A stretch of DNA of 64,000 nt from Anaerolineaceae bacterium. Its GTDB lineage: Bacteria; Chloroflexota; Anaerolineae; Aggregatilineales; Phototrophicaceae. Below, piece after piece: positions 23,711-33,155 of this stretch. The stretch covers positions 1 through 64,000 of the forward strand of contig JACKCG010000008.1 of NCBI GenBank assembly GCA_020634135.1. Reading direction: 5' to 3'. The notes beneath the pieces were generated by a model. The model was not told the DNA's origin and made no database searches. It saw only the letters and a program-made list of their open reading frames with translations. The position numbers and the translations under genes are program-made. Positions within the stretch are counted from its first letter, which is position 1; the number at the start of each line of letters is the position of its first letter.

Positions 23711-25117
23711 ATGACACAGCCAGAAGCGCCCGGAGGCGAATACCCCGAACTGCACACCATTATCGAACCGTTCCGCACCCGCTCGGTGGAGCCAATCCCG
23801 TTTTCCACGCCGCAGGAACGCGCCGCCTGGCTGGAAGCCGCCGGTCATAACCCCTTCCTGCTGCGCGCCGACCAGGTGACCATTGACCTGCTGACCGACA
23901 GCGGCACCGGGGCGATGTCCTCGCACCAGTGGGCGGCCATGATCCGCAGCGACGAATCGTATGCCGGGGCATCCTCCTTCTATAAGTTTGAAGCGGCGGT
24001 CAAGGATATTTTCGGCTTCAAGCATGTCATCCCCACCCACCAGGGACGCGCCGCCGAACGGATTCTGTTCAGTATCGGCGTGCAGCCGGGGCAGGTCGTA
24101 CCGAGCAACACGCACTTCGATACGACCCGCGCCAATATTGAGTTCGCCAAAGGTGAGGCGCGTGATCTGGTGATCGCGGAAGGCCGCCAGCCGCAGACCA
24201 TCCACCCCTTCAAAGGCAACATGGATTTAGACGCGCTGCGCCGGACGATTGCCGAAGCCGGTGTCGAGAACATCCCGTTCGTGATGATTACCATCACCAA
24301 CAATTCGGGCGGCGGACAGCCGGTGAGCATGGCGAACATCCGCGCCGTGAGCGAAATCGCCCATGAACACGGCCTGCCGTTCATCATTGATGCCTGCCGC
24401 TTTGCCGAAAATAGCTGGTTCATCAAGACCCGTGAAGAGGGTTACGCCGATACATCCACACTCGATATCGCCCGTGAAATCTTCAGCTATGCCGACGGCT
24501 GCACGATGAGCGCCAAGAAAGACGGTATGGCGAACATCGGCGGCTTCCTGTGCCTGAACGATGACGCGATGGCGCTCAACGCCCGCAACCTGTTGATCCT
24601 CACCGAGGGCTTCCCGACCTATGGCGGGCTGGCAGGCTACGACATGGAAGCCATCGCGGTTGGCCTGTACGAGGCGCTGAACGAGAACTACCTGCGCTAC
24701 CGGATTCGCACCATCACCTATCTGGCGGAAAAACTCGCTGCGGCGGGCGTCCCGATGGTACAGCCGCCCGGCGGTCATGCCGTGTACATTGACGCCCGCG
24801 CCATGCTGCCCCATATCCCCGATTCACAGTATCCCGGCTGGTCGCTGGCGAACGCGCTGTATGTGGTCGGTGGCGTGCGGGCGGTGGAGATCGGCTCAGT
24901 GATGTTTGGCCGCCAGCCGGATGGCAGCGAACGCCCCGCGCCAATGGATTTAGTGCGGATGGCCTTCCCGCGCCGCGTCTATATGCAGAGCCATGTGGAC
25001 TATCTGGCAGAGGTTATCCTGGCGATTCACGCGCGGCGGGAGACGGTACGCGGGCATCGCATCCTGTGGGAGCCGCCCTTCCTGCGCCACTTCTCGGTGC
25101 AGATGCAGCCGGTGTAG
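23711..25117 (+). CDS. tnaA: Tryptophanase (PLP-dependent beta-eliminating lyase)
   Basis: 468 residues, the length of E. coli tryptophanase. It cleaves L-tryptophan to indole, pyruvate and ammonia using PLP. The Schiff-base lysine is Lys270 in TMSAKKDGM. Several positions separate tryptophanase from tyrosine phenol-lyase. Asp137 (HFDTTRA) is the Asp of tryptophanases where tyrosine phenol-lyase has Thr, and VEIGSVMFGR has Ile where tyrosine phenol-lyase has the substrate Arg. The downstream NIGGFL segment is more lyase-like, so substrate range may be broader. AGGAG precedes ATG 23711. No tnaB permease or tnaC leader is visible. Two fossil copies of its 3' end lie downstream. Confidence 0.9.
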   Translation: MTQPEAPGGEYPELHTIIEPFRTRSVEPIPFSTPQERAAWLEAAGHNPFLLRADQVTIDLLTDSGTGAMSSHQWAAMIRSDESYAGASSFYKFEAAVKDIFGFKHVIPTHQGRAAERILFSIGVQPGQVVPSNTHFDTTRANIEFAKGEARDLVIAEGRQPQTIHPFKGNMDLDALRRTIAEAGVENIPFVMITITNNSGGGQPVSMANIRAVSEIAHEHGLPFIIDACRFAENSWFIKTREEGYADTSTLDIAREIFSYADGCTMSAKKDGMANIGGFLCLNDDAMALNARNLLILTEGFPTYGGLAGYDMEAIAVGLYEALNENYLRYRIRTITYLAEKLAAAGVPMVQPPGGHAVYIDARAMLPHIPDSQYPGWSLANALYVVGGVRAVEIGSVMFGRQPDGSERPAPMDLVRMAFPRRVYMQSHVDYLAEVILAIHARRETVRGHRILWEPPFLRHFSVQMQPV

Positions 25118-25198
25118 GGGGGAAAAGAAGCCCGTTCGCTTCATAGCTCATTAGCCCAATAGGTAAAATGCGAGTATTCCGTGTGCCGGGGTGATGTA

Positions 25199-25222
25199 GG
25201 GGAGCGCCAGCGTGCGCTCCCG
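25199..25222. repeat. REP-like palindrome between tryptophanase and SDR genes
   Basis: GGGAGCGC-CAGCGT-GCGCTCCC (25200-25221), a perfect 8-bp stem with a 6-nt loop, directly after TGTAG. It lies between convergent genes and has no T-run on either side, so it is more REP-like than terminator-like. The GTAGGGG lead-in recurs at 42171, 50214, 54035 and 54830. Confidence 0.55.
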
Positions 25223-25249
25223 TTGGGCAGCTACGCTACGTCGCCCCTC

Positions 25250-26173
25250 TCAGAGGTAATGCACTCCAGTCAGTTCTGCGGAAACCTGCCACAATCTGCG
25301 AGCGGCTTCTTCATCATGTGAGGCGCGGGTGGACTGCACCACAACCGGGTAGCCCCGCGTTTCCCCTGGCCCCTTAGGGCCGTAATACTGGCCGCCGATC
25401 ACCTGCGGATCAACGGCGGCGCGCAGCAGCGGCAATGCGCCCATCGCCGCGCTCTGCAATGTGCGGATAAAAACCGCCGTCCCGAGCTTAATCAACCAGC
25501 TTCGTTCGGTCAGGTAATGGGTGAGATTGGTTCGGGAAACGCCAGGGTGCGCCGCAACTGCCAGGGTGCTGGAAGCGGCAGCGGTCAACCGGCGCTGAAG
25601 TTCGTAGGTAAAGAGCAGGTTCGCCAGTTTGGAGCGGCCATAAGCGCGGGTCGGGTCGTAGCCCGCTCCGCCTTCAAACATGAGATTGTCGAAATCCAGG
25701 TCGCCGCGTTTGTGTGCGTTGCTGCTGACATTGACGACTCTCGCGCCCGGCGTGGCAAGCAGCAGGTCGAGCAGCAGGCCGGTCAGGGCGAAATGCCCCA
25801 GGTGGTTTGTCCCGAACTGGCGCTCGAAGCCGTCCGCCGTTTTGCCATAGGGAACCATCATGATCCCGGCATTGTTGAGCAGCACATCCAGCCGTGTATA
25901 TTTCGCTTTGAAGGCCGCCGCAAACTGGCGCACCGAATCCAGGCTCGTCAGGTCAAGTGGCAGGACTTCCGCCGCCGCGCCGGGGATTTCCGTCTGAATT
26001 TGGGATAGCGCGGCACGGGCTTTATCCAGGCTGCGGCAGGCCAGAATGGTCTGTGCGCCTTTCCGCGCCAGCTCCTTCGCTGCTTCATAGCCAACGCCGC
26101 TGTTGGCGCCGGTCACGATGACGACCTTACTGTTCATATCAGGGATATTCTGGGTTGTCCATTTGGGGGGCAT
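25250..26173 (-). CDS. Short-chain dehydrogenase/reductase (retinol-dehydrogenase-like)
   Basis: 307 residues. Rossmann-fold motif TGANSGVG (about 21-28), NNAG (about 97), structural Ser in NVSSNAHKRG, catalytic YGRSK (Tyr and Lys about 175-179) and VAAHPGVSRTNL. The layout and length match the RDH/WW-oxidoreductase/protochlorophyllide-reductase-like branch of classical SDRs, which reduce aldehydes or ketones with NAD(P)H. AAGGA lies before ATG 26173. Substrate unknown. It is convergent with tryptophanase. Confidence 0.92.
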   Translation of the reverse strand: MPPKWTTQNIPDMNSKVVIVTGANSGVGYEAAKELARKGAQTILACRSLDKARAALSQIQTEIPGAAAEVLPLDLTSLDSVRQFAAAFKAKYTRLDVLLNNAGIMMVPYGKTADGFERQFGTNHLGHFALTGLLLDLLLATPGARVVNVSSNAHKRGDLDFDNLMFEGGAGYDPTRAYGRSKLANLLFTYELQRRLTAAASSTLAVAAHPGVSRTNLTHYLTERSWLIKLGTAVFIRTLQSAAMGALPLLRAAVDPQVIGGQYYGPKGPGETRGYPVVVQSTRASHDEEAARRLWQVSAELTGVHYL

Positions 26174-26373
26174 AGGAATTCCTTTGCTTTAGGGGGCACA
26201 GCGGCATTTCCGCCACTGCTCTGGTCGCTAACGATGAATGGTCTTGCAGAGCGGCGGGGCTAAACCTATTTCCTGTCCGGTCAACCGGGGCACTGCTGCA
26301 GAACGGTTGCCATTATACACCCCATCCCGCCGTTTCTCACGGCGCTGTTATGCGAACCAGGGGTGTCTGGTCA

Positions 26374-26423
26374 GTGGGAGCCGCCCTTCCTGCGGTGTTT
26401 CCCGGTACAGATGCAGCGGGCAG
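26374..26423 (+). pseudogene. Fossil of the tryptophanase 3' end (copy 1)
   Basis: 50 bp that match tnaA 25066-25115 at about 80%, including 21 identical bases at the start (GTGGGAGCCGCCCTTCCTGCG). It encodes the same WEPPFLR ending and lies in the 350-bp gap between the SDR and the histidine kinase, which holds no other gene. It is a leftover of a duplicated tnaA or tnaA-linked segment. Confidence 0.65.
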
Positions 26424-26480
26424 GGTGACCAATCCAGTCGGCAAGCCTGATAGTGGGATATTTTAGATTGCATATTTGGA

Positions 26481-26486
26481 TATAAT
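26481..26486 (+). promoter_or_regulatory. Candidate -10 box for the PAS histidine kinase
   Basis: A perfect TATAAT 38 bp before the kinase start, within an A/T-rich stretch. The -35 region at 17 bp (ATATTT) is poor, so activator dependence or a different start is possible. Confidence 0.4.
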
Positions 26487-26523
26487 ATACTGCAACTGAG
26501 ATAAGGGCAGAGGCATTAACCTT

Positions 26524-28242
26524 ATGAGGCGCTGGCTTGTTCCTCCCAAACGTCAGGATGACTACGAGACGTTCGCGGCGGGTGTGCTGTATTATACGTT
26601 GTTGATCCTGCTCGGCGTCGCGCTGATATTTGCCTTATTTGTTACATCGGTTTCCCAGTTAATTTTCATCCCGGCAATGATAGGGGTCCTCGCGAGCGGC
26701 CTGTATCTCCTCCGCCGGGGGCGTCTCCGCCTCGCCAGCGTGATATTTGTGGGTGGCTTCTGGCTGGTAATCACCCTGGCGAGTTTCAGTATCAACGGCC
26801 TGCGGAATTCCTCGATCAGCGCGTATGCCATCGTCATTATTTTCTCGGCGGTGCTTTTTTATAACCGTGCAGTGATCGTCCTCACAGGCATGAGTATCCT
26901 TTCAGCGGTGATCCTGTTTATTGGCGAAATGGCGGGCATACTGCCACTGCGTACAACCCCGCTTTACCTGCCGGACCGTTTCTTCCAGCAGATTGCGCTC
27001 TTTGCGGCGGCAGGCATCCTGCTCTCTGCGGCGGCGCGGGTGATCCGGCGCAGCTTGCTGCGTAACCGTGAGCACGAGGCGGCGCTGCGGGAGCGCAACC
27101 GGGAGTTGGAGCTGGAAATCGCTGAACGGCAGAAAGCGGAGGCGAGCCTGCGAAACAGCGAAGAGCGATACCGCCTGTTGTTTGAAAATATCCCGATTAT
27201 GGCGACAGTGTATGCTGAAGATGGAAAGATCGCTTTGCTGAACAACGCAGCAGCCAGGGCGTTCGAAGATACGCCGGAGAATCTGCAAGGCCGCAATCTG
27301 AGGGAAATAATCCCTGAAGAGAACGCGGAAGAGGCCATTCGGGATCAGAGGCGAGTCATGGAGGAAGGCAAGGACATCATCAGCGAGGGGTCGCTCGTGC
27401 TGCCGGATGGTCGTAAGGTGTATTATCTGCGTCACGTCATGCGGATGCCCGCCACCAACGGCCAGAGTCCGTCTCAGGTGCTGGCGCTGACGACGGATGT
27501 GACCGAAAAGTATCTGGCAGACCGGCGCGAACGCGAACTGGCCCTGACTCGGGAGAAGAATGCCTTCCTCACCGAATTCTTCAGCACGATGTCTCATGAT
27601 CTTAAAACACCCCTGACAACGATGAACACCAGTCTTTACCTCCTCAAAAGAGCGCAGACCGCAGCACAGCGTGAAGAAAGGATGCTGAACATCAGCGAGC
27701 AGGTGACATTGATGGATCGCTACCTTCAGGATATGCTCGCCATATCCCGGCTGGAATATCTGCCCGGCCTTGATTTACAGGCGCTCAACCTGAATTCGCT
27801 GACCGAGGAGGTGGTGGATTCGCTGCGCCCGCGTCTGGAGAGCAAGCAGCACGCCTTCCAGTTCAGTGGGCAGCCGGATTTGCAGGCTGTGCAGGGTGAT
27901 GAAGAACAACTGCGACGGCTGCTGACGAACCTGATTGAAAATGCGATTAATTACACACCTGATGGCGGGCACGTGGATGTCAAGACTTATATGCACGATG
28001 GCAGGGTTGCGCTGGAGGTGAAGGACAGCGGCATTGGGATCGAACCAGAGGCGATGCCGCGCATTTTTGAGCGGTTCTTCCGGGCGGCGAATGCGAAGGC
28101 CACAGAACGCAGTGGCACGGGGCTTGGGCTGGCAATTGTCAAGAAGATCGTTGAAACCCATGCCGCCACCATTGAGGTCAGCAGCCAACCAGGGGAAGGG
28201 ACAACTTTTAACATCCACTTTGCTACAGAGTTAAGCTCCTGA
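26524..28242 (+). CDS. Membrane sensor histidine kinase with PAS domain
   Basis: 572 residues. Six hydrophobic segments (about 22-185) are followed by a coiled coil (REHEAALRERNRELELEIAERQKAE), a PAS domain (about 215-335, YRLLFENIPIMATVYAEDG), HisKA with H-box FFSTMSHDLKTPLTTM, and HATPase with N-box NLIENAINYTPDGG, G1 DSGIGI and G2 GTGLGLAIVKKIVETH. It autophosphorylates on the His of SHDLKTP and would signal to an unlinked response regulator. The membrane part has no obvious extracellular sensor, so it may sense the membrane itself. No receiver gene is adjacent. Confidence 0.93.
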   Translation: MRRWLVPPKRQDDYETFAAGVLYYTLLILLGVALIFALFVTSVSQLIFIPAMIGVLASGLYLLRRGRLRLASVIFVGGFWLVITLASFSINGLRNSSISAYAIVIIFSAVLFYNRAVIVLTGMSILSAVILFIGEMAGILPLRTTPLYLPDRFFQQIALFAAAGILLSAAARVIRRSLLRNREHEAALRERNRELELEIAERQKAEASLRNSEERYRLLFENIPIMATVYAEDGKIALLNNAAARAFEDTPENLQGRNLREIIPEENAEEAIRDQRRVMEEGKDIISEGSLVLPDGRKVYYLRHVMRMPATNGQSPSQVLALTTDVTEKYLADRRERELALTREKNAFLTEFFSTMSHDLKTPLTTMNTSLYLLKRAQTAAQREERMLNISEQVTLMDRYLQDMLAISRLEYLPGLDLQALNLNSLTEEVVDSLRPRLESKQHAFQFSGQPDLQAVQGDEEQLRRLLTNLIENAINYTPDGGHVDVKTYMHDGRVALEVKDSGIGIEPEAMPRIFERFFRAANAKATERSGTGLGLAIVKKIVETHAATIEVSSQPGEGTTFNIHFATELSS

Positions 28243-28281
28243 TGATGTTCGGTTTGCCGGGCTGCCTGTACAGACAGACGG

Positions 28282-28311
28282 CATTTCTCGGTGCAGGTGC
28301 AGCCGGAGTAA
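28282..28311 (+). pseudogene. Fossil of the tryptophanase 3' end (copy 2)
   Basis: 30 bp with 27 matches to the last codons of tnaA (25088-25117), ending at the equivalent of its stop. It lies between the histidine kinase and the S9 peptidase. A perfect TATAAT follows at 28321-28326. Confidence 0.55.
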
Positions 28312-28400
28312 CGGCTGCGGTATAATCGGGATATAGTGGGATTTATCCCTGCTTCGACTCACATTTGGCGTTACACGCCATTCTTTAGAAAGAGATGCTT

Positions 28401-30251
28401 ATGGCCGCAATGTCTCCGCAACAATATCTGGATGCGATCATGCAGCTCCCGGATTTCGATGAGGCCGACGTGTCACCGGATGGCCGCTGGGTGGCCTGGA
28501 CATGGTTCGCGGCGGGGCCGACGGCGGATGTGTATGTCGCCCCTACCGATAGCAGCGCCGCGCCGCTGCGTCTGACCAATAACCCGCTGGAAGAAAACTG
28601 GCTGGTTTCGTGGACGCCGGATAGCCAGGCCGTGATTGTCGCCCAGGATAACGGCGGCAATGAACGGGCGCGGCTGTTTCGTGTCAACTTGGCTGAACCG
28701 GGCGCGATGCACCCTCTGACGGAAGATGCCCCGAACTACTTCATACGCGGCGGCCAACTGCACCCGGAAGGCCGCTGGTTGGTCTATGGCGCGAACGTGG
28801 ACATCACGACCGGGCAGGAAATTGAGCCGACCTGGATTTACCGCCATGATTTACAGACCGGCGAACGGCTGCCGCTGGCACGCCCACAGCAGGCCGGTTA
28901 CATTGTTCCCCGCCTCAGCCCAACCGGGAAGCATGTCCTCTACAACCGCAAAGACCGCCACGCTGCCGGACGACAGCTCTGGCTGGTGGATATAGACGGG
29001 CAAAATGACCGGGAAATCGTCAGCGCCGGGGACGATAAAAAGGTCAGCGGTTCGTGGTTCCCCGATGGGCAGCGCGTCGTGGTGCTGGCCGAAACCCCTA
29101 CCCACTACCGCATCGGCGTGTGGGAACTGGCGCGTGGTGACGTGCGCTGGCTGGTGGACGATCCCGAACGGAATATCGAGGCGGCTTACGTCCCGTTTGG
29201 CAGTGACCAGATCGTGATTCTGGAAGATCGAGAGGCGCGGCGGCGGTCATCGCGGCTCAACCCGGCCACCGGGGAAGAAACACCGTTGGCGACAATCCCC
29301 GGCACATTAACGCCCTTAGCCCCCACCGGCAGCACGGGCGAGTGGGTCGGCACCTACTATAGTTCCCGCCAGCCGACAGACATCGTGCGCTTCTACCCGG
29401 AGACCCTGCACCCGGCGGCGCTCACCAGCCTGACGCGCATCTGGGAGCGGACGCAGCTTACGAAAGACGACCTGGCTGCCGCTGAGGACTTCCGCTGGCG
29501 CTCAGTGGATGGCATGGCGATTCAAGGGTGGCTTTACCGGGCGAAGGGGACGCCACGCGGGACAATCGCCTTTATACACGGTGGCCCGACCTGGCATCAT
29601 GAAGACCGGGTCTTTGCCGAGATTCAGTTTTTTGTGTCGCAGGGCTTTAACGTGTTCGACCCCAATTTCCGGGGCAGTACGGGCTTCAGCCGGGCGTTCT
29701 GCGAGGCAATCAAGGAAGACGGCTGGGGCGGGCGCGAACAGGATGACATCCGTACCGGGCTTGAGGCGCTCATCGCCGCCGGGGTGGCTGAACCGGGCAG
29801 GATCGGCATTACCGGCACGTCTTTCGGCGGATACTCGTCGTGGTGGGCGATCACCCATTTTCCGCCGGAGCTTATCGCCGCGTCTGCCCCGGTGTGCGGC
29901 ATGACCGACCTGGTGGTGGACTACGAAACTACCCGCCCCGACCTGCGCCCGTACAGCGAGGAAATGATGGGCGGCACGCCGGAAACCGCGCCGGAACGCT
30001 ACCGGGAACGCTCGCCTATCCATTTTGTATCGCATATTCAAGGACAACTGCTCATTGTCCAGGGGCTGCAAGACCCCAACGTCACGCCGGAGAATGTGCG
30101 GGCGGTACAGGCCGCGCTGAAAACCGCCAATGTGGAATACGGGCTGCTGGTCTTTGATGACGAGGGGCATGGTATCCATCGGCCTGATAACCGGAAGGTC
30201 CTGTATCAGCGGCTGGCGACGTTCTTCGCTGAATCGTTCGCGGGGGCGTGA
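28401..30251 (+). CDS. S9 family prolyl-oligopeptidase-like serine peptidase
   Basis: 616 residues from ATG 28401, chosen because AAAGAG lies 6 nt upstream; ATG 28395 would sit on that site. No signal peptide, so probably cytoplasmic. The N-terminal half is a WD/TolB-like beta-propeller (DVSPDGRWVAW, WTPDSQAVIVAQDNGGNERARL). The C-terminal alpha/beta-hydrolase domain has Ser474 (GTSFGGYSSW), Asp558 (LQDPNV) and His590 (DEGHGI) as the catalytic triad. Such enzymes (acylaminoacyl peptidase, DPP-like) cut short peptides. It converges with the LuxR gene with 2 bp between stops. Confidence 0.93.
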   Translation: MAAMSPQQYLDAIMQLPDFDEADVSPDGRWVAWTWFAAGPTADVYVAPTDSSAAPLRLTNNPLEENWLVSWTPDSQAVIVAQDNGGNERARLFRVNLAEPGAMHPLTEDAPNYFIRGGQLHPEGRWLVYGANVDITTGQEIEPTWIYRHDLQTGERLPLARPQQAGYIVPRLSPTGKHVLYNRKDRHAAGRQLWLVDIDGQNDREIVSAGDDKKVSGSWFPDGQRVVVLAETPTHYRIGVWELARGDVRWLVDDPERNIEAAYVPFGSDQIVILEDREARRRSSRLNPATGEETPLATIPGTLTPLAPTGSTGEWVGTYYSSRQPTDIVRFYPETLHPAALTSLTRIWERTQLTKDDLAAAEDFRWRSVDGMAIQGWLYRAKGTPRGTIAFIHGGPTWHHEDRVFAEIQFFVSQGFNVFDPNFRGSTGFSRAFCEAIKEDGWGGREQDDIRTGLEALIAAGVAEPGRIGITGTSFGGYSSWWAITHFPPELIAASAPVCGMTDLVVDYETTRPDLRPYSEEMMGGTPETAPERYRERSPIHFVSHIQGQLLIVQGLQDPNVTPENVRAVQAALKTANVEYGLLVFDDEGHGIHRPDNRKVLYQRLATFFAESFAGA

Positions 30252-30253
30252 AT

Positions 30254-32947
30254 TTAATCCTGGAACGACGGCAATTCCAGCAGGGCGGCCAGCGCCGTGT
30301 TGAGGTCGAGCGACTTGCCGCGCGCCCAGGCGGCGGCGTACTGTGCGGGCGACAGGCAGCCCTTGAGCCGCGCCAGCAGTTTCACCGTGAGCGGCTCACG
30401 TTCGAGCCACCAGCCCGGTGTGTTAGGATTGTGCGCAGTCAGTGACAGCAGTTCCAGGGCGCGTTCGCCCTCGCCCGCGTCGGCCAGCAGGTACGCCAGC
30501 CCGGTCAGGTGAAATGGCTTGATGAACTCCCCGAATTCAATCAGCCTGAGATGCGTACTACAAGGGAAGATATGCCTCCGTACCAGAGCTGTCGCGGTTT
30601 CGTTTTCCTCCAGCCCATAGCGCCCGCAGGCTTCAACGGTTCGGGCAAATCGTGCGACCTTGTTTTCCATCGCCCGGCCCTTGTGCAGAACATGGAGAAT
30701 CTCTGTGGCTGCCTGAATCGCATCGGCGTAGCGACCCTGAACGAGCGCAGTCAGGCTAAACATCAACTGACAATAGGCAATATCGTTGGGATAATTGACC
30801 TTGTGTGCATGAGATAATGCCTGCGTGAAATAGATGACCGCAGCGGGGAAGTCTCCCGCGACGAACCGGTACCGCCCTCGCATGGCGTTGACATGTTCCA
30901 GTCCCTCGTGATTCTCCAACTCCTGGAAAACAGCGAGACTCTGATCCAGGTAGAACTCTGCCTGAAGGTAGTCACCACACTCGTGGGCAATCTGGCTGAG
31001 ACCTATGTAAACATTCCCACTAAAGAGTACGTTGTTCGTATTCTTGACCAGAGTCAGGGCTTCGAGCGCGAGCCGGTAGGCTTCAGCAGGGCGATTCTCC
31101 GTGAAGTGGAAACCGGTCAGGGTATGCAGCGAAATCGTCGTCCCGTATTTGTCCCCGATTTCCCTGAAAATCTGCAACGCTTCCCGCGCCATTGACTCTG
31201 CCCGCTGAAAATCCTCGCGCGGGGTTGGCAAGCGCCGGCTCTGCAACCGCAACGCAGAATTGACCAGCGCGGTGCCCACGATTGTCCAATCGTCAAATTC
31301 ACGGGCGATAGCAAGCCCTTGATCCAACAGGTCCAGGGCATCATTCCAATTCGTAACCGAGCAGTGGCCTTCCCAGACCAGCAGATGCGCCAACAGACGG
31401 CGCAGTTCACCTTCCGGCGCGGGTGGCAGTGTTTTGGTAACACTGGCAAAATAGTCTCTGCCCTCAGACCTGCGGGCGAGGTACTGAAAGGCCAGTCCCA
31501 GGTTGTCGGCGAATGGTATGGCATCGCTGTACAACTCCCTTTGGACTAACCGGCGGAACGCCACTTTGATGTTTTCCCAGTCGGCTTCAATTTGGCGAAT
31601 TGGCTCGAGTTGCTGCCCGCCCCTCAGATCGTTTTCGGGCTGAATCATAAAGCGGGTGTAATAGTCACTGTGGGCGTCATGGGTGGCCTCGGCCTCACCG
31701 GCGGCGGCGAGTTGTTCCTCGGCGTACTGGCGCAGCAGTTCATGAATGATGTAGCGCCCGTCCGCCGTATGCACCACCAGCGCCCGGTCAGATAACGACG
31801 CCAACGCTGAAAGCGACGACTCGGTCACTTCCAACGCCGCCTCCCGCGTGCAGCCACCGCGAAACACCGACAACCGGCGGAACAATGCGCACTCGGCTGG
31901 CGTGAGCCGCTTCCAGGTCGATTCAAACACCGCCCGCATACTGCGCTGGCGCTCTGGCAGGTCGCGCAGGTCACTTTGCAGGAAGTCCAGACTGGCTGTG
32001 ATTTCCGCCGCGATTTCCGCCGTACTCATCACCTCAACCCAGGCCGCCGCCAGTTCTATCGCCAGCGGAATCCCTTCGGTCAACCGGCAGATGCGGCCCA
32101 CCGCCATATCCCCGTTGTGCTGGAAACCCGGTTTGACCCGGCAGGCGCACTGCTCGAACAACCGCACGGCATCATAGTCCAGACCGTCGGTGGTATCCTT
32201 TTGCGGGTAGTGCATACCGTCCAGCCGGTAGACCGTCTCCCCGGTGAGTCGCAGCTTCTCACGGGAGGTCACCAGGATTTGCACACCCGCCCCGGCCTGG
32301 AGCAGGTCGGCCACCAGCAGCCCGCCATCCAGCAGATGCTCGAAGTTATCCAGCACCAGCAGGACACACCTGTTCCGCAGGTAATCCACGATCTGCTGGC
32401 GCTGCGAACGCTGGCCGGGCTGGAACTTGTAACCCACACGTTCGGCTATCGCCAGCACGATGTCCTCCGGGTCATGCAGGGCGACCAGCGGCACGAAATA
32501 GACACCATCAGAGAAGTTGGAGAGCACCGCCCTTGCCGCCGCCAGCGCCAGCCGCGTTTTGCCGATGCCGCCCACGCCCAGCACCGTCACCAGGCGCTCA
32601 TGCCGGTCACGCAGCAGGCGGGTGACTTCGATTAATTCCTGCTTGCGGCCAACGAAGGGGGTGAGCGAGGCTGGTAGATTATGGGGGGTACGGTCAGGCT
32701 GGGTCGTGTCGTCGCTGTCGAGCAGCCCCAGCGTGCGGGCGGCATACACTGCCTCCTGGCGGCTGTTCACGCCCAGTTTGTTGAAGATTTGCCGGTTAAA
32801 CCATTTGACCGTTGTGTAAGCCAGAACCAGGTGTTCGGCGATCTCCCGATCCGAGAGGTCTTCAGCGATGAGGTTCAGGATTTCGCTTTCGCGGTTCGTC
32901 AGTGGCTGGTAAATGCCGTCCGGCGGCTCGGAATCGGATTCGCGCAT
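30254..32947 (-). CDS. LuxR-type regulator with NB-ARC ATPase and TPR array
   Basis: 897 residues. A LuxR helix-turn-helix sits at the N-terminus (about 15-75, LTNRESEILNLIAEDLSDREIAEHLVLAYTTVKWFNRQIFNKLGV). It is followed by an NB-ARC/STAND ATPase with Walker A G124-VGGIGK-T131, Walker B CVLLVLDNFEHLL and the ITSREKLRLTGE sensor region, a winged-helix part (FRRLSVFRGGCTREAALEV) and a long TPR region (about 420-860). STAND regulators bind a ligand through the repeats, hydrolyse ATP and then activate transcription. The DNA-binding domain at the N-terminus, rather than the C-terminus as in MalT, is characteristic of many Chloroflexota relatives. GGAGGG precedes ATG 32947. Confidence 0.93.
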   Translation of the reverse strand: MRESDSEPPDGIYQPLTNRESEILNLIAEDLSDREIAEHLVLAYTTVKWFNRQIFNKLGVNSRQEAVYAARTLGLLDSDDTTQPDRTPHNLPASLTPFVGRKQELIEVTRLLRDRHERLVTVLGVGGIGKTRLALAAARAVLSNFSDGVYFVPLVALHDPEDIVLAIAERVGYKFQPGQRSQRQQIVDYLRNRCVLLVLDNFEHLLDGGLLVADLLQAGAGVQILVTSREKLRLTGETVYRLDGMHYPQKDTTDGLDYDAVRLFEQCACRVKPGFQHNGDMAVGRICRLTEGIPLAIELAAAWVEVMSTAEIAAEITASLDFLQSDLRDLPERQRSMRAVFESTWKRLTPAECALFRRLSVFRGGCTREAALEVTESSLSALASLSDRALVVHTADGRYIIHELLRQYAEEQLAAAGEAEATHDAHSDYYTRFMIQPENDLRGGQQLEPIRQIEADWENIKVAFRRLVQRELYSDAIPFADNLGLAFQYLARRSEGRDYFASVTKTLPPAPEGELRRLLAHLLVWEGHCSVTNWNDALDLLDQGLAIAREFDDWTIVGTALVNSALRLQSRRLPTPREDFQRAESMAREALQIFREIGDKYGTTISLHTLTGFHFTENRPAEAYRLALEALTLVKNTNNVLFSGNVYIGLSQIAHECGDYLQAEFYLDQSLAVFQELENHEGLEHVNAMRGRYRFVAGDFPAAVIYFTQALSHAHKVNYPNDIAYCQLMFSLTALVQGRYADAIQAATEILHVLHKGRAMENKVARFARTVEACGRYGLEENETATALVRRHIFPCSTHLRLIEFGEFIKPFHLTGLAYLLADAGEGERALELLSLTAHNPNTPGWWLEREPLTVKLLARLKGCLSPAQYAAAWARGKSLDLNTALAALLELPSFQD

Positions 32948-32981
32948 CCTGCCCTCCGGTTTGTGATAGCCACAACCTTAT

Positions 32982-32990
32982 ATATTATAG
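32982..32990 (-). promoter_or_regulatory. Extended -10 promoter of the LuxR/STAND regulator
   Basis: On the minus strand TGC-TATAAT, an extended -10, about 35 bp before the start codon; the -35 region is not recognisable. The 208-bp gap (32948-33155) shows no gene. Confidence 0.55.
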
Positions 32991-33155
32991 CATAATGTTG
33001 AAATTGTAGTGATTGTGCCGGGGTAATTGCTTTTGTCCTATTTTGAGGCTGTTTCCCTAAACCTTACTCCTCCATCATACAGTTTGCCGATCAAACGCAG
33101 ATTCCTTGAAGGGACAAGCCTGCGTGTTCGGGCGGATTTGTCCCCTCATCCTTGT

